Source of the DNA: S34-282 sp034422075
Lineage (GTDB): Bacteria; Chloroflexota; Dehalococcoidia; Lucifugimonadales; Australimonadaceae
Assembly (NCBI GenBank): GCA_034422075.1
Contig: DAOUJX010000040.1
Location: 1-5,767 of the forward strand
Length of the DNA: 5,767 nt
Direction: 5' to 3'
Both the position numbers and the translations under genes were made by a program. Positions 1-5,132 of this stretch are shown one piece after another. The notes beneath the pieces are model-generated. The model saw only the letters and a list, made by a program, of their open reading frames with translations, did not search any database and was not told the DNA's origin. Every line of letters begins with the position of its first letter. The first letter of the stretch is position 1.

Positions 1-86
1 AGGCGCGTGTCCGTAGAATCCGCGCTGTGCCCGCTTCGCGGCCCGTGGGGCCGATGCGGGCGCTACCTTCTAGCGGGAGCACGCCA

Positions 87-680
87 GTGACTACGAGCAA
101 CTTCGACCCCAACGATGTGCTGTTGACGGGCGAGAATCCCTTCATACGGCTCAGCGAGGAGGACGACGGGCCGGTGACGACCAACGCGTCGCTCTGGCGA
201 ATCATCCTCTCGCCCGGCGGCCCCGGCCACGTGCTCTTCCTTCGCAGCGACGACCTCACGGACGGCGAGGTGCAGGTCTACTCCGACAACATCGCCATGA
301 CGCGCTGGTTGCAGTCCACGGTGCAGGGCAGCCTCGATGCCGCATTCGGCGACACGAGCCTGCCGGTCATCGAGGCGGAGTTCGAGCGGACCGGCGACGT
401 CCGTTCGTTCTGGACGGAGCGCGTAACCACGTTGGACGAGGATATCTCGCTCACGTGGTACGACTTTGGCCAGCCGCTGCTTCTCCATACGCAGCCGAAT
501 GCTAGCCCGGAGAGGCCGTATGGGGTCTGTACGCTCTTCATTCCTGCCGCGGGCTCGCGCCTCAGCGTCGACGGAATCCAAGCTCCGGGGCGCCCTTGGC
601 CACGAGAGCGTGACGGCAAGCCCTTCAGCACGTGCGCATTGGCGTTCTCCGAGTCCTGGACAGCGGCCCCAGCGACGTAG
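87..680 (+). CDS. Hypothetical soluble protein (197 aa), first gene of a likely operon with RNase D
   Basis: I do not recognise this family. The frame stays open from a GTG at 27, but the first 20 residues look like low-complexity filler. I chose the GTG at 87 because GGGAG (75-79) lies 7 bases ahead of it; an ATG at 54 is the alternative. From GTG 87 the product is 197 residues, with no signal peptide, membrane segment or cysteine cluster. It looks like a folded, tryptophan-bearing globular domain, with motifs LWRII, YSDNIAMTRWLQ, LPVIEAEF, FWTER, LTWYD, GRPWPRER and SESW near the C-terminus. The spread of conserved-looking aromatic and acidic residues argues for a real protein over the long antisense frame at 63-698. 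Its stop (678-680) is 3 bases before the RNase D start, so the two are probably cotranscribed. A TAGAAT hexamer (14-19) or TACCTT (64-69) could be its -10 box. The function is unknown. Confidence 0.7.
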   Translation: MTTSNFDPNDVLLTGENPFIRLSEEDDGPVTTNASLWRIILSPGGPGHVLFLRSDDLTDGEVQVYSDNIAMTRWLQSTVQGSLDAAFGDTSLPVIEAEFERTGDVRSFWTERVTTLDEDISLTWYDFGQPLLLHTQPNASPERPYGVCTLFIPAAGSRLSVDGIQAPGRPWPRERDGKPFSTCALAFSESWTAAPAT

Positions 681-683
681 TAG

Positions 684-1823
684 TTGCGCGCAGTCCAACC
701 AGCCTACAGGCTTGTCACGACGCGGCAGCAGCTAGTCGACGCTATCCGCGACGCCGAGACCTCACCCCGCATCGCTGTCGATACTGAGGCGAACAGCCGC
801 CATCGCTACCCTGAGCGCGTTTGCCTTGTGCAACTGGCCACGGAGCGCGGCGTGTATGTCATCGACGCTGTCGCGCTGCCCGACCTGTCGCGGCTGGGCT
901 CGGTGCTTGCCGACACGCGCATCGAAAAGGTGCTCCATGGTGCTGACTACGACATACGTGGACTGAGCCGCGACTGGGGATTTGAGTTCAGAAACTTGTT
1001 CGATACCTACGTTGCGGCGCGGCTGCTGGGACGCGAGCGAGTCGGCCTCTCCGCGCTCCTCCAAGAGGTGCTCGAGATCGAGATACCCAAGGACCCGCGC
1101 TTGCAGAAGCACGACTGGTCTCGCAGGCCGCTGAGCGAACGGGCAATCGACTATGCCGCGGCGGATGTGCGCCACCTCGCCCCCCTCCGCGATGCACTGG
1201 CTGCGAGCCTCCACAGCCTGGGGAGGGCGCAGTGGGCCGCTGAGGAGTTCGCGCGCCTCGAGGAGGTGCGCCACGTGCCGATGTCGCTGGATGACTACCT
1301 GTTTTCGCTGAAGGAGTCGCGCGGGCTCGACGGTCGGGGCCTGGCCGTGCTTAGTGCGCTGGTTGAGTACCGTGATGCGGAGGCGCGGCGACTCAACCGG
1401 CCGCCGTCCTACATTCTGTCCAACGCGGCGCTCGGTGCGATTGCAGCGGATTCCGGCGCGGAGGCGCAGCACATGGCTTCCGTGCCTCGCCGATTCGCCG
1501 ACGACGTTCGCAAGGCCGTGGCTCGCGGCAAGGGCGGGCCACCGTTACGGCGGCCCGCAGGCGAGCCAAGCCGGCGCCTGTCGAGAGAGGAGACGGCTGC
1601 CATCAGGCGACGCCTCAGGTCGCTGAAGGAGTGGCGCGTGAAGGAGGCGGACGCCTTGGCCATCGACCCGGCGCTGGTCTGGCCGATGAGCAGCATCGAG
1701 CGCCTCGCCCGCCGCCCTGGTGCGCTCGATGAGGAGCGGGAATCGCGGGAGGTGCGGCACTGGCAGTTCGCCCTAGGCGCCGAGCGCCTGCGCGAGCTGC
1801 TTGCGTCGCTTGATAGGGGGTGA
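684..1823 (+). CDS. rnd: Ribonuclease D (DEDD-family 3'-5' exoribonuclease with HRDC domain)
   Basis: RNase D trims the 3' ends of tRNA precursors and other small stable RNAs, using two metal ions. The 379-residue length matches the usual 370-380. All three exonuclease motifs are present: Exo I AVDTEAN (D33, E35), Exo II HGADYDI (D90) and Exo III YAAADVRHL (Y157, D161). The Y-x3-D spacing marks the DEDDy subgroup. RLLG and QKHDWSRRPLSERAIDYAAAD are typical of the family. An HRDC nucleic-acid-binding domain follows at about residues 212-290 (ESRGLDGRGLAVLSALVEYRD), then a basic linker and a C-terminal helical region. The start must be TTG 684: a stop lies directly upstream at 681-683, and no other start codon occurs before Exo I. 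There is no good Shine-Dalgarno, so translation may be coupled to the upstream gene, which ends 3 bases earlier. The gene converges with the decarboxylase gene across a 34-base gap that holds no clear terminator. Confidence 0.95.
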   Translation: MRAVQPAYRLVTTRQQLVDAIRDAETSPRIAVDTEANSRHRYPERVCLVQLATERGVYVIDAVALPDLSRLGSVLADTRIEKVLHGADYDIRGLSRDWGFEFRNLFDTYVAARLLGRERVGLSALLQEVLEIEIPKDPRLQKHDWSRRPLSERAIDYAAADVRHLAPLRDALAASLHSLGRAQWAAEEFARLEEVRHVPMSLDDYLFSLKESRGLDGRGLAVLSALVEYRDAEARRLNRPPSYILSNAALGAIAADSGAEAQHMASVPRRFADDVRKAVARGKGGPPLRRPAGEPSRRLSREETAAIRRRLRSLKEWRVKEADALAIDPALVWPMSSIERLARRPGALDEERESREVRHWQFALGAERLRELLASLDRG

Positions 1824-1857
1824 GGAATTGGCCCGCCCCTTCGACGTGCGGCGCCTG

Positions 1858-2718
1858 CTAGCTCAGGAACGCCTCGCGCCAGCGTGCGTACTCGTCGCTG
1901 CCGGTTGCCAGCGCAATGCGCGCGGCGTCGGCAAGGCGCCCCGCCATCTCCGATGCGGGCTTTCCCGCCGCCTGGTTTGCGAGCGCTTCGTACACTGCCT
2001 CCACCATTGCCTGGAATGGCGCGTGCCCGCGGAAGACGAGCCGTACGCCGTGCTGCGCGAGCAGGCCGTCCGGTAACGACTGCGGCGTTGCGCCGAGTAC
2101 GACGGGCAGGCGCACGCCCGCTGCGAGCGCGCGCAACTGGGCTTCGTCGTTTACGCCGACGAAGAACAGCGCGTCGACGCCGCACGCTTCCATCGCCCTG
2201 GCGCGCGCGAGCGCCTCTTCCATGTCTCCGCCCCGGAGCGCGTGCGTGCGTCCGACGATGACGGTCTGCGGGTCGCGGCGTGCCTCGAGCGCCGCGCGCA
2301 GCTTGCCCTGCAGCTCGTCGACCGAAATCAGCTGCTCCTCGCTCCCTGTGCCGAACTGGGCCGGCAACACCGTATCCTCGATCGTCAGCGCCGACACACC
2401 GGCATCCTCCAACTCGCGCACGGTGCGCATGACGTTCAGCGCGTTGCCGTAGCCGTGGTCGGCATCGACCGTGAGGCTCACGTCGGCGGCGCGCATAATA
2501 CGGCGGGCTTGCTCCGCCAACTCGGTCAGGGTCATGAGCGTCATGTCGGGTGCGCCCACGGCGACTGCGCTTGCGACGGACCCGGCAAGCACGGCGAATT
2601 CGAATCCAAGGCTATCCGCCATCCGCGCCGACAACGGGTCGTATACCGACGCCGGCTGAATGCACGTTGCCGAAGTTAGCTGGCTGCGCAGGCGGACGCG
2701 CATCTCCGTCGGTTGCAT
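1858..2718 (-). CDS. Oxaloacetate decarboxylase-like enzyme (PEP mutase/isocitrate lyase superfamily, PA4872 type)
   Basis: The 286-residue product has the TIM-barrel signature of the PEP mutase/isocitrate lyase superfamily. From recall it resembles Pseudomonas PA4872, a cofactor-free, metal-dependent oxaloacetate decarboxylase giving pyruvate and CO2. The shared segments are SVYDPLSAR (24-32), GSVAS (46-50), the metal-binding DADHGYGNALNVMRTV (85-100), ELEDAGVSALTIEDTVLPAQFG (102-123, with metal-ligand region E114), R157, and GHAPF with H232. H232 lines up with the histidine that distinguishes PA4872-type decarboxylases. The KKCGH active-site loop of isocitrate and methylisocitrate lyases is absent, which argues against those activities. 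One difference is T-H (158-159) where PA4872 has T-N after the arginine. The ATG at 2718 is preceded by GGAGGG (2731-2726) about 8 bases away. A hairpin at 2741-2771 lies in its leader. The likely role is anaplerotic C4 turnover; another 2-oxoacid substrate is possible. Confidence 0.85.
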   Translation of the reverse strand: MQPTEMRVRLRSQLTSATCIQPASVYDPLSARMADSLGFEFAVLAGSVASAVAVGAPDMTLMTLTELAEQARRIMRAADVSLTVDADHGYGNALNVMRTVRELEDAGVSALTIEDTVLPAQFGTGSEEQLISVDELQGKLRAALEARRDPQTVIVGRTHALRGGDMEEALARARAMEACGVDALFFVGVNDEAQLRALAAGVRLPVVLGATPQSLPDGLLAQHGVRLVFRGHAPFQAMVEAVYEALANQAAGKPASEMAGRLADAARIALATGSDEYARWREAFLS

Positions 2719-2740
2719 GGCCTCACCCTCCGAACGAAGA

Positions 2741-2771
2741 GCGCCCCGCCCGATTGAACAGGGCAGGGCGC
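2741..2771 (-). terminator. GC-rich hairpin between the small membrane gene and the decarboxylase gene
   Basis: An 11-base arm (2741-2751) pairs with 2761-2771 with one mismatch around a 9-base loop. On the minus strand it follows the stop of the 61-residue gene by 25 bases and ends in TCTTCGTT, a weak T-rich tail. It could terminate the upstream transcript in whole or part, or act as a stable leader or RNA-stability element for the decarboxylase. The weak T tract keeps this tentative. Confidence 0.45.
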
Positions 2772-2796
2772 CGATGTGCCGTACGTGTAGCCGGCG

Positions 2797-2982
2797 CTAC
2801 TGATTGACCGTGCGCGTGAGCGCGTTGGCCACTGTGGTCGCCACGACCATCGCGCCTACGCCTGCGGCCAGCGCGATAACGCCGTTCACCCAATCACCAG
2901 CGACGAATTGCCAGATGCCGACGCCTAACCCCGCAAGGAGAGCCCCCCAGCCGAGGCCAATCGTTACGCCGGTTCTCCACAT
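2797..2982 (-). CDS. Small two-helix membrane protein (61 aa), hypothetical
   Basis: The 61-residue protein has two hydrophobic stretches, about residues 5-27 (glycine- and leucine-rich, GLGWGALLAGLGVGIW) and 33-52 (VIALAAGVGAMVVATTVAN). A short DWVN turn joins them and the tail ends TRTVNQ. This predicts a helical hairpin in the cytoplasmic membrane. The gene is supported by a strong GGGAGG Shine-Dalgarno (2994-2989) 6 bases before the ATG and by an extended -10 promoter just upstream (3019-3011). It lies 48 bases after the VOC gene and 78 bases before the decarboxylase gene on the same strand. I recognise no family. The positions of glycines and the lack of charged residues within the helices suggest a packing or accessory role, but nothing in the sequence gives a function. 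Confidence 0.7.
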   Translation of the reverse strand: MWRTGVTIGLGWGALLAGLGVGIWQFVAGDWVNGVIALAAGVGAMVVATTVANALTRTVNQ

Positions 2983-3010
2983 GCCAATCCTCCCTCTCCA
3001 AGGCGGCGCG

Positions 3011-3019
3011 ATGATACCA
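3011..3019 (-). promoter_or_regulatory. Extended -10 promoter for the 61-aa membrane protein gene
   Basis: On the minus strand this reads TGGTATCAT: a TATCAT -10 box (5 of 6 to consensus) with the TGn extension. Transcription would start near 3003, giving a leader of about 20 bases that contains the Shine-Dalgarno. No good -35 was seen. Its position directly after the VOC stop codon suggests the small gene can be transcribed independently of VOC. Confidence 0.5.
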
Positions 3020-3030
3020 CACGCACGCCG

Positions 3031-3507
3031 CTAGGCTGTTGCGATGCGCTCGATGTTGAATGGGTAGGGGAACTTGCCGTCAAAGCGTCCAAGCCCCGAC
3101 GGCCACTCGGTGCGTGGCACCTCGTAGAACACCTCCAACTCGTTGCCGTCGGGGTCGAGGAAGTAGACGCCGACGCCGATGCCGTGGTCGCCGTAGCCGA
3201 CGATGGTCACGTCCTCATCGAGCAGGCGCTGGTGGAACTCCTCCAATTCGCTCAGCGACCCCAGCTCCCACGCAAAATGGTAGAGGCCGACGCGGTTGTT
3301 GTCGGGATCAGGCAGATCTTCCCCCAGGCCTAGCAGTCCCAACTCGTGCGACTTGGCTGACCCGGGAGTGGTCAAGAAGGCCATGCGTCTACCGGCCCGC
3401 GCCGTCACTTCCAATCCCAGTACGCGTTGATAGAAGTCGACGGAGCGCTCGAGGTCGCGCACCCGTAGTACGAGGTGCGCCAGGTGTTGCAGTTGCGGTG
3501 TTCCCAT
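3031..3507 (-). CDS. VOC-superfamily metalloenzyme (glyoxalase / extradiol dioxygenase-like)
   Basis: The 158-residue product has the two beta-alpha-beta-beta-beta modules of the vicinal oxygen chelate fold. Module 1 opens with HLVLRVRDLERSVDFYQRVLGLEV (about 11-34). Module 2 carries YHFAWEL (76-82) and ends with the classic FLDPDGNELEVFYE (116-129). The probable metal ligands are H11 (H8 is possible), H77 and E125, a 2-His-1-carboxylate set. YHFAWEL and the C-terminal VFYE resemble ring-cleaving dioxygenases more than lactoylglutathione lyase, so an iron(II) extradiol dioxygenase or a related lyase is plausible; the substrate cannot be read from sequence. The ATG at 3507 has GAGGA (3517-3513) 5 bases upstream. 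The gene is the first of three on this strand and is driven by a TATGAT -10 box enclosed by an inverted repeat (3530-3552). The tail PYPFNIERIATA extends beyond the fold. Confidence 0.88.
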   Translation of the reverse strand: MGTPQLQHLAHLVLRVRDLERSVDFYQRVLGLEVTARAGRRMAFLTTPGSAKSHELGLLGLGEDLPDPDNNRVGLYHFAWELGSLSELEEFHQRLLDEDVTIVGYGDHGIGVGVYFLDPDGNELEVFYEVPRTEWPSGLGRFDGKFPYPFNIERIATA

Positions 3508-3529
3508 AGTAGTCCTCGATGACCGGTAG

Positions 3530-3552
3530 GTTCGCCCTACATCATAGCGAAC
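3530..3552 (-). promoter_or_regulatory. VOC gene promoter with an inverted repeat around its -10 box (candidate operator)
   Basis: On the minus strand 3546-3541 reads TATGAT, 5 of 6 to the -10 consensus, about 34 bases before the ATG. It lies inside an exact inverted repeat GTTCGC (3530-3535) N11 GCGAAC (3547-3552). A regulator bound to this repeat would cover the -10 box and repress. A second small hairpin, GTAGG/CCTAC (3526-3530/3536-3540), overlaps it. A 6-base arm is short enough to arise by chance, so the operator call is weak; the -10 box itself is better supported. No good -35 was found. Confidence 0.4.
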
Positions 3553-3624
3553 AGATTCCGTCCCGAGGACGTGCGGCTTTCCGCATTCGCGGCAATGATG
3601 AAGGAGGGTGCAGGAAGGATGGGA

Positions 3625-3641
3625 AGGCGCGTACCGCGCCT
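3625..3641. repeat. Tight 7-bp palindrome (hairpin with TAC loop)
   Basis: AGGCGCG (3625-3631) and CGCGCCT (3635-3641) are exact complements around TAC. The palindrome lies between two divergent genes and outside both predicted transcripts. It could be a protein-binding palindrome or the first hairpin of an unannotated RNA. It superficially recalls the conserved T-box element but lacks its functional bulge. Confidence 0.4.
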
Positions 3642-3657
3642 CTCAAGCGGGGTTCCT

Positions 3658-3694
3658 CGCGCTCTGCCCCTCCTGGCAAGAGAGGCAGAGCGCG
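3658..3694. repeat. Strong 11+3 bp inverted repeat between divergent genes
   Basis: CGCGCTCTGCC (3658-3668) is exactly complementary to 3684-3694. After one mismatch, CTC/GAG (3670-3672/3680-3682) adds three more pairs around a 7-base loop. Neither side has a T tract, so it is not a typical intrinsic terminator. It sits about 30 bases upstream of the Nudix -10 box and far upstream of the VOC start, so neither predicted mRNA would contain it. It may be a protein site, a cruciform-forming repeat of the REP type, or part of an unannotated small RNA. Confidence 0.6.
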
Positions 3695-3722
3695 CAGCGA
3701 TCAGAGCCGTTTGCGGTGTGCG

Positions 3723-3731
3723 TGATACCCT
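3723..3731 (+). promoter_or_regulatory. Extended -10 promoter of the Nudix-GNAT operon, probably giving a leaderless mRNA
   Basis: The sequence is TGATACCCT: a TGn extension and a TAnnnT -10 box (3726-3731). Transcription would begin near 3738-3740, directly before the ATG at 3741. No Shine-Dalgarno precedes that ATG (the upstream bases are TCTAGCTGGT), which fits a leaderless transcript. The same TGATACnnTC pattern appears in the small-RNA promoter at 4845-4854. There is no clear -35. Confidence 0.45.
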
Positions 3732-3740
3732 CTAGCTGGT

Positions 3741-4184
3741 ATGCCGAAGCGCGCAAAGGTCGAGTATCCGGTCTCAGCAGGTGGCGTCGTCTGCCGCAGG
3801 ACGGACGATGGCATCGAGGTCGTGCTGTGCGGGCGCCTCAAGGCTGGCACGTGGAGTCTGCCCAAGGGCACTCCTGACGACGGCGAGTCCATCGAGCAGA
3901 CCGCTCTGCGTGAGGTGCGCGAGGAGACGGGGCTGGACGCAACCATCGACGAACCGCTCGGCACCATCGAATACTGGTTCGCGGCTCCCGGCGGTTCGGT
4001 CCGCTACCACAAGCGCGTACACTACTTCCTGATGACTGCAACCGGCGGCAGCATGGATGACCACGATCCGGAGTTCGATGTTGTGCAGTGGTTTCCGGTA
4101 GAACGCGCTATGGTTGAGATGACCTATGACAACGAAATCGGCGTCGTACGGCGCGCAGCCGATAGGGCGGGCTCGCATGACTAA
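3741..4184 (+). CDS. Nudix hydrolase
   Basis: Nudix enzymes hydrolyse a nucleoside diphosphate linked to another moiety, using Mg2+ or Mn2+. The 147-residue protein contains a perfect Nudix box GX5EX7REUXEEXGU at 43-65: G43, E49, R57, E58, E61, E62, G64 and L65. The strand SAGGVVCRR (12-20) and WSLPKGT (38-44) before the box, and YHKRVHYFLM after it, complete the usual alpha-beta-alpha sandwich. The length is typical of single-domain MutT-like members. WSLPKG followed by a late WFP segment resembles diadenosine-polyphosphate or MutT-type hydrolases, but the substrate cannot be assigned. The ATG has no Shine-Dalgarno and an extended -10 box lies 10 bases upstream, suggesting leaderless translation. 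The stop overlaps the acetyltransferase start (ATGACTAA, 4177-4184), so the two are probably cotranscribed and coupled. Confidence 0.93.
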   Translation: MPKRAKVEYPVSAGGVVCRRTDDGIEVVLCGRLKAGTWSLPKGTPDDGESIEQTALREVREETGLDATIDEPLGTIEYWFAAPGGSVRYHKRVHYFLMTATGGSMDDHDPEFDVVQWFPVERAMVEMTYDNEIGVVRRAADRAGSHD

Positions 4185-4788
4185 GGTGGACGCGAACCGA
4201 GAAGGCGACGGGAGTGCCAACGACGGCATTGCCGCTCGCGGCCGCCTCGTCATCCTGCGCGCCAAGCGGACTTCCGACGCGGAGGCCGATTACCATTGGC
4301 GGACCGACCCCGAGCTCGCCGAGCTTGACGCGACCGCTGTCCTTCGGCTGTCCTTCAAGGACTTTCGCGAGCGCTACGAAGAAGAGTTGCGCTTCCCCAT
4401 CCCATGGGTGCGCCGTCTCGCCATCGACACCTTCGATGGCACGCACATAGGCAACTGCATGGTCTACGACATCGATACCGTCACCGGCGAGGGCGAGATA
4501 GGCATCATGATTGGCGCCAGGGAGTTTTGGGCGAGAGGCTACGGGCGCGATGCGCTGACGCTGCTCTTGGAATACTGCTTCGCCATGCCGTCGATGCGCC
4601 GCATCTACTTGCACACGCTCGAGTGGAACACGCGGGCCCAGCGCGCATTCGCCGCTGTCGGATTTCGAGAGGTGCGCAAGGTCAAGCGCGCCGGTAAGGA
4701 CTTCGTCCTGATGGATATTCGCAAGCCGGAATGGCTGGAATTGCGTGGCGGATTAGTGACCAAGGTGGACGCGCAGACGGACGCGTAG
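4177..4788 (+). CDS. GNAT-family N-acetyltransferase (RimJ/RimL-like)
   Basis: The 203-residue product is predicted to transfer acetyl from acetyl-CoA to an amine. The GNAT core is clear: motif A is GEIGIMIGAREFWARGYGRDALTL (106-129), with the pyrophosphate-binding R120-G-Y-G-R-D-A. Motif B is IYLHTLEWNTRAQRAFAAVGF (143-163), with the N151-x3-Q-x2-F pattern of RimJ/RimL-type enzymes. The N-terminal VILRAKRTSDAEADYHWRTDPEL segment is the usual first strand and helix. I chose ATG 4177 because it overlaps the Nudix stop by 8 bases and gives a normal N-terminus; an in-frame ATG at 4126 would add 17 unlikely residues. The Shine-Dalgarno is weak, consistent with coupling to Nudix. The first six codons (MTKVDA) reappear almost unchanged near the 3' end (VTKVDA), which is odd. 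The substrate, a protein N-terminus or a small molecule, is unknown. Confidence 0.9.
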   Translation: MTKVDANREGDGSANDGIAARGRLVILRAKRTSDAEADYHWRTDPELAELDATAVLRLSFKDFRERYEEELRFPIPWVRRLAIDTFDGTHIGNCMVYDIDTVTGEGEIGIMIGAREFWARGYGRDALTLLLEYCFAMPSMRRIYLHTLEWNTRAQRAFAAVGFREVRKVKRAGKDFVLMDIRKPEWLELRGGLVTKVDAQTDA

Positions 4789-4824
4789 GCTAAAAATCGA
4801 CAGAAATTCGTTCCGAAACCGGTA

Positions 4825-4853
4825 TTGACGCCTGGAGACAGTGCTGATACTGT
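4825..4853 (+). promoter_or_regulatory. Sigma-70-type promoter with extended -10, upstream of the candidate small RNA
   Basis: TTGACG (4825-4830) is 5 of 6 to the -35 consensus. After a 17-base spacer comes TACTGT (4848-4853), 4 of 6 to the -10 consensus, with a TGA extension at 4845-4847. The predicted start is about 4860. No convincing gene start follows, and a terminator comes 120 bases later, so the promoter points to a short non-coding transcript. Confidence 0.65.
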
Positions 4854-4859
4854 CGCGAC

Positions 4860-5000
4860 GCGCTGGTGCATGTTTTCGGCATTGAACCGTGAGCACCGGT
4901 CCACAACCAAGCGATCTCTTCGGTGCCACGGTGTTGCCGGACCTCTCCAGTCCACGCATCTGGGAACCGCGTGCAGCCCTTCCGCGACGGAAGGGCTTTC
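4860..5000 (+). ncRNA. Candidate structured small RNA, about 140 nt, no family recognised
   Basis: The region between a strong promoter and an intrinsic terminator has no credible ORF of its own but a marked secondary structure. ACCGTG (4886-4891) pairs with CACGGT (4927-4932). After a single bulged A, GCACCG (4893-4898) pairs with CGGTGC (4921-4926). Beyond a small internal loop, CGGCA (4877-4881) pairs with TGCCG (4935-4939). A short outer helix ACGCG/CGCGT (4858-4862/4968-4972) could close the molecule just before the terminator hairpin. The 22-base apical loop (4899-4920) would be available for target pairing. A closed rod with internal loops recalls 6S RNA, but the body is shorter than usual and I see no proof of that. 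It could instead be the leader of a transcript read through into tRNA-Trp. The start position is estimated from the promoter. Confidence 0.5.
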
Positions 5001-5007
5001 ACTTTGC
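4975..5007 (+). terminator. Intrinsic (rho-independent) terminator
   Basis: AGCCCTTCCG (4975-4984) pairs exactly with CGGAAGGGCT (4988-4997) around a CGA loop, giving a 10-bp stem followed by TTTCACTTT. The T tract is on the plus-strand 3' side only, so it ends plus-strand transcripts: the candidate small RNA and any read-through from Nudix-GNAT. Confidence 0.8.
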
Positions 5008-5040
5008 GGTCGGTTGGGTGCGCAATTCCACGCGATGGCC

Positions 5041-5046
5041 GATAAT
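5041..5046 (+). promoter_or_regulatory. Probable -10 box for tRNA-Trp
   Basis: GATAAT matches the -10 consensus at 5 of 6 positions and lies 10 bases before the mature tRNA 5' end, so transcription would start within a few bases of it. There is no good -35 at the usual spacing. An upstream terminator means the tRNA needs its own promoter. Confidence 0.45.
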
Positions 5047-5055
5047 GACCGCGAC

Positions 5056-5132
5056 AGGGGTGTAGCTCAGTCTGGTAGAGCAGCGGTCTCCAAAACCGCC
5101 GGTCGTGGGTTCGAATCCTGCCACCCCTGCCA
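5056..5132 (+). tRNA. tRNA-Trp (anticodon CCA)
   Basis: The full cloverleaf is readable. The acceptor stem AGGGGTG/CACCCCT (5056-5062/5122-5128) is perfect. The D stem is GCTC/GAGC (5065-5068/5078-5081). The anticodon stem GCGGT/ACCGC (5083-5087/5095-5099) encloses the loop CTCCAAA with anticodon CCA at 5090-5092. The T arm (5105-5121, loop TTCGAAT) has two G-U pairs. The discriminator is G5129 and CCA is encoded at 5130-5132. It reads the UGG tryptophan codon. In many bacteria tRNA-Trp precedes secE-nusG; here no protein gene follows. Confidence 0.97.

Noticed and set aside
63..698. 211-residue minus-strand ORF opposite the first gene
   Set aside because: Its arginine-rich composition is typical of an antisense shadow; the plus-strand frame has protein-like motifs and a Shine-Dalgarno.
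3530..3552. SOS (LexA) box reading of the GTTCGC/GCGAAC repeat
   Set aside because: Gram-positive-type LexA sites have GAAC then GTTC with a short spacer; here the half-sites face the other way and are 11 bases apart.
3624..3640. T-box-like core (AGGCGCGTACCGCG against AGGGTGGNACCGCG) ahead of the Nudix gene
   Set aside because: The three mismatches fall in the TGGN bulge that must pair with the tRNA NCCA end, no stem I or AGTA loop fits in the short upstream region, and Nudix is not a typical T-box target.
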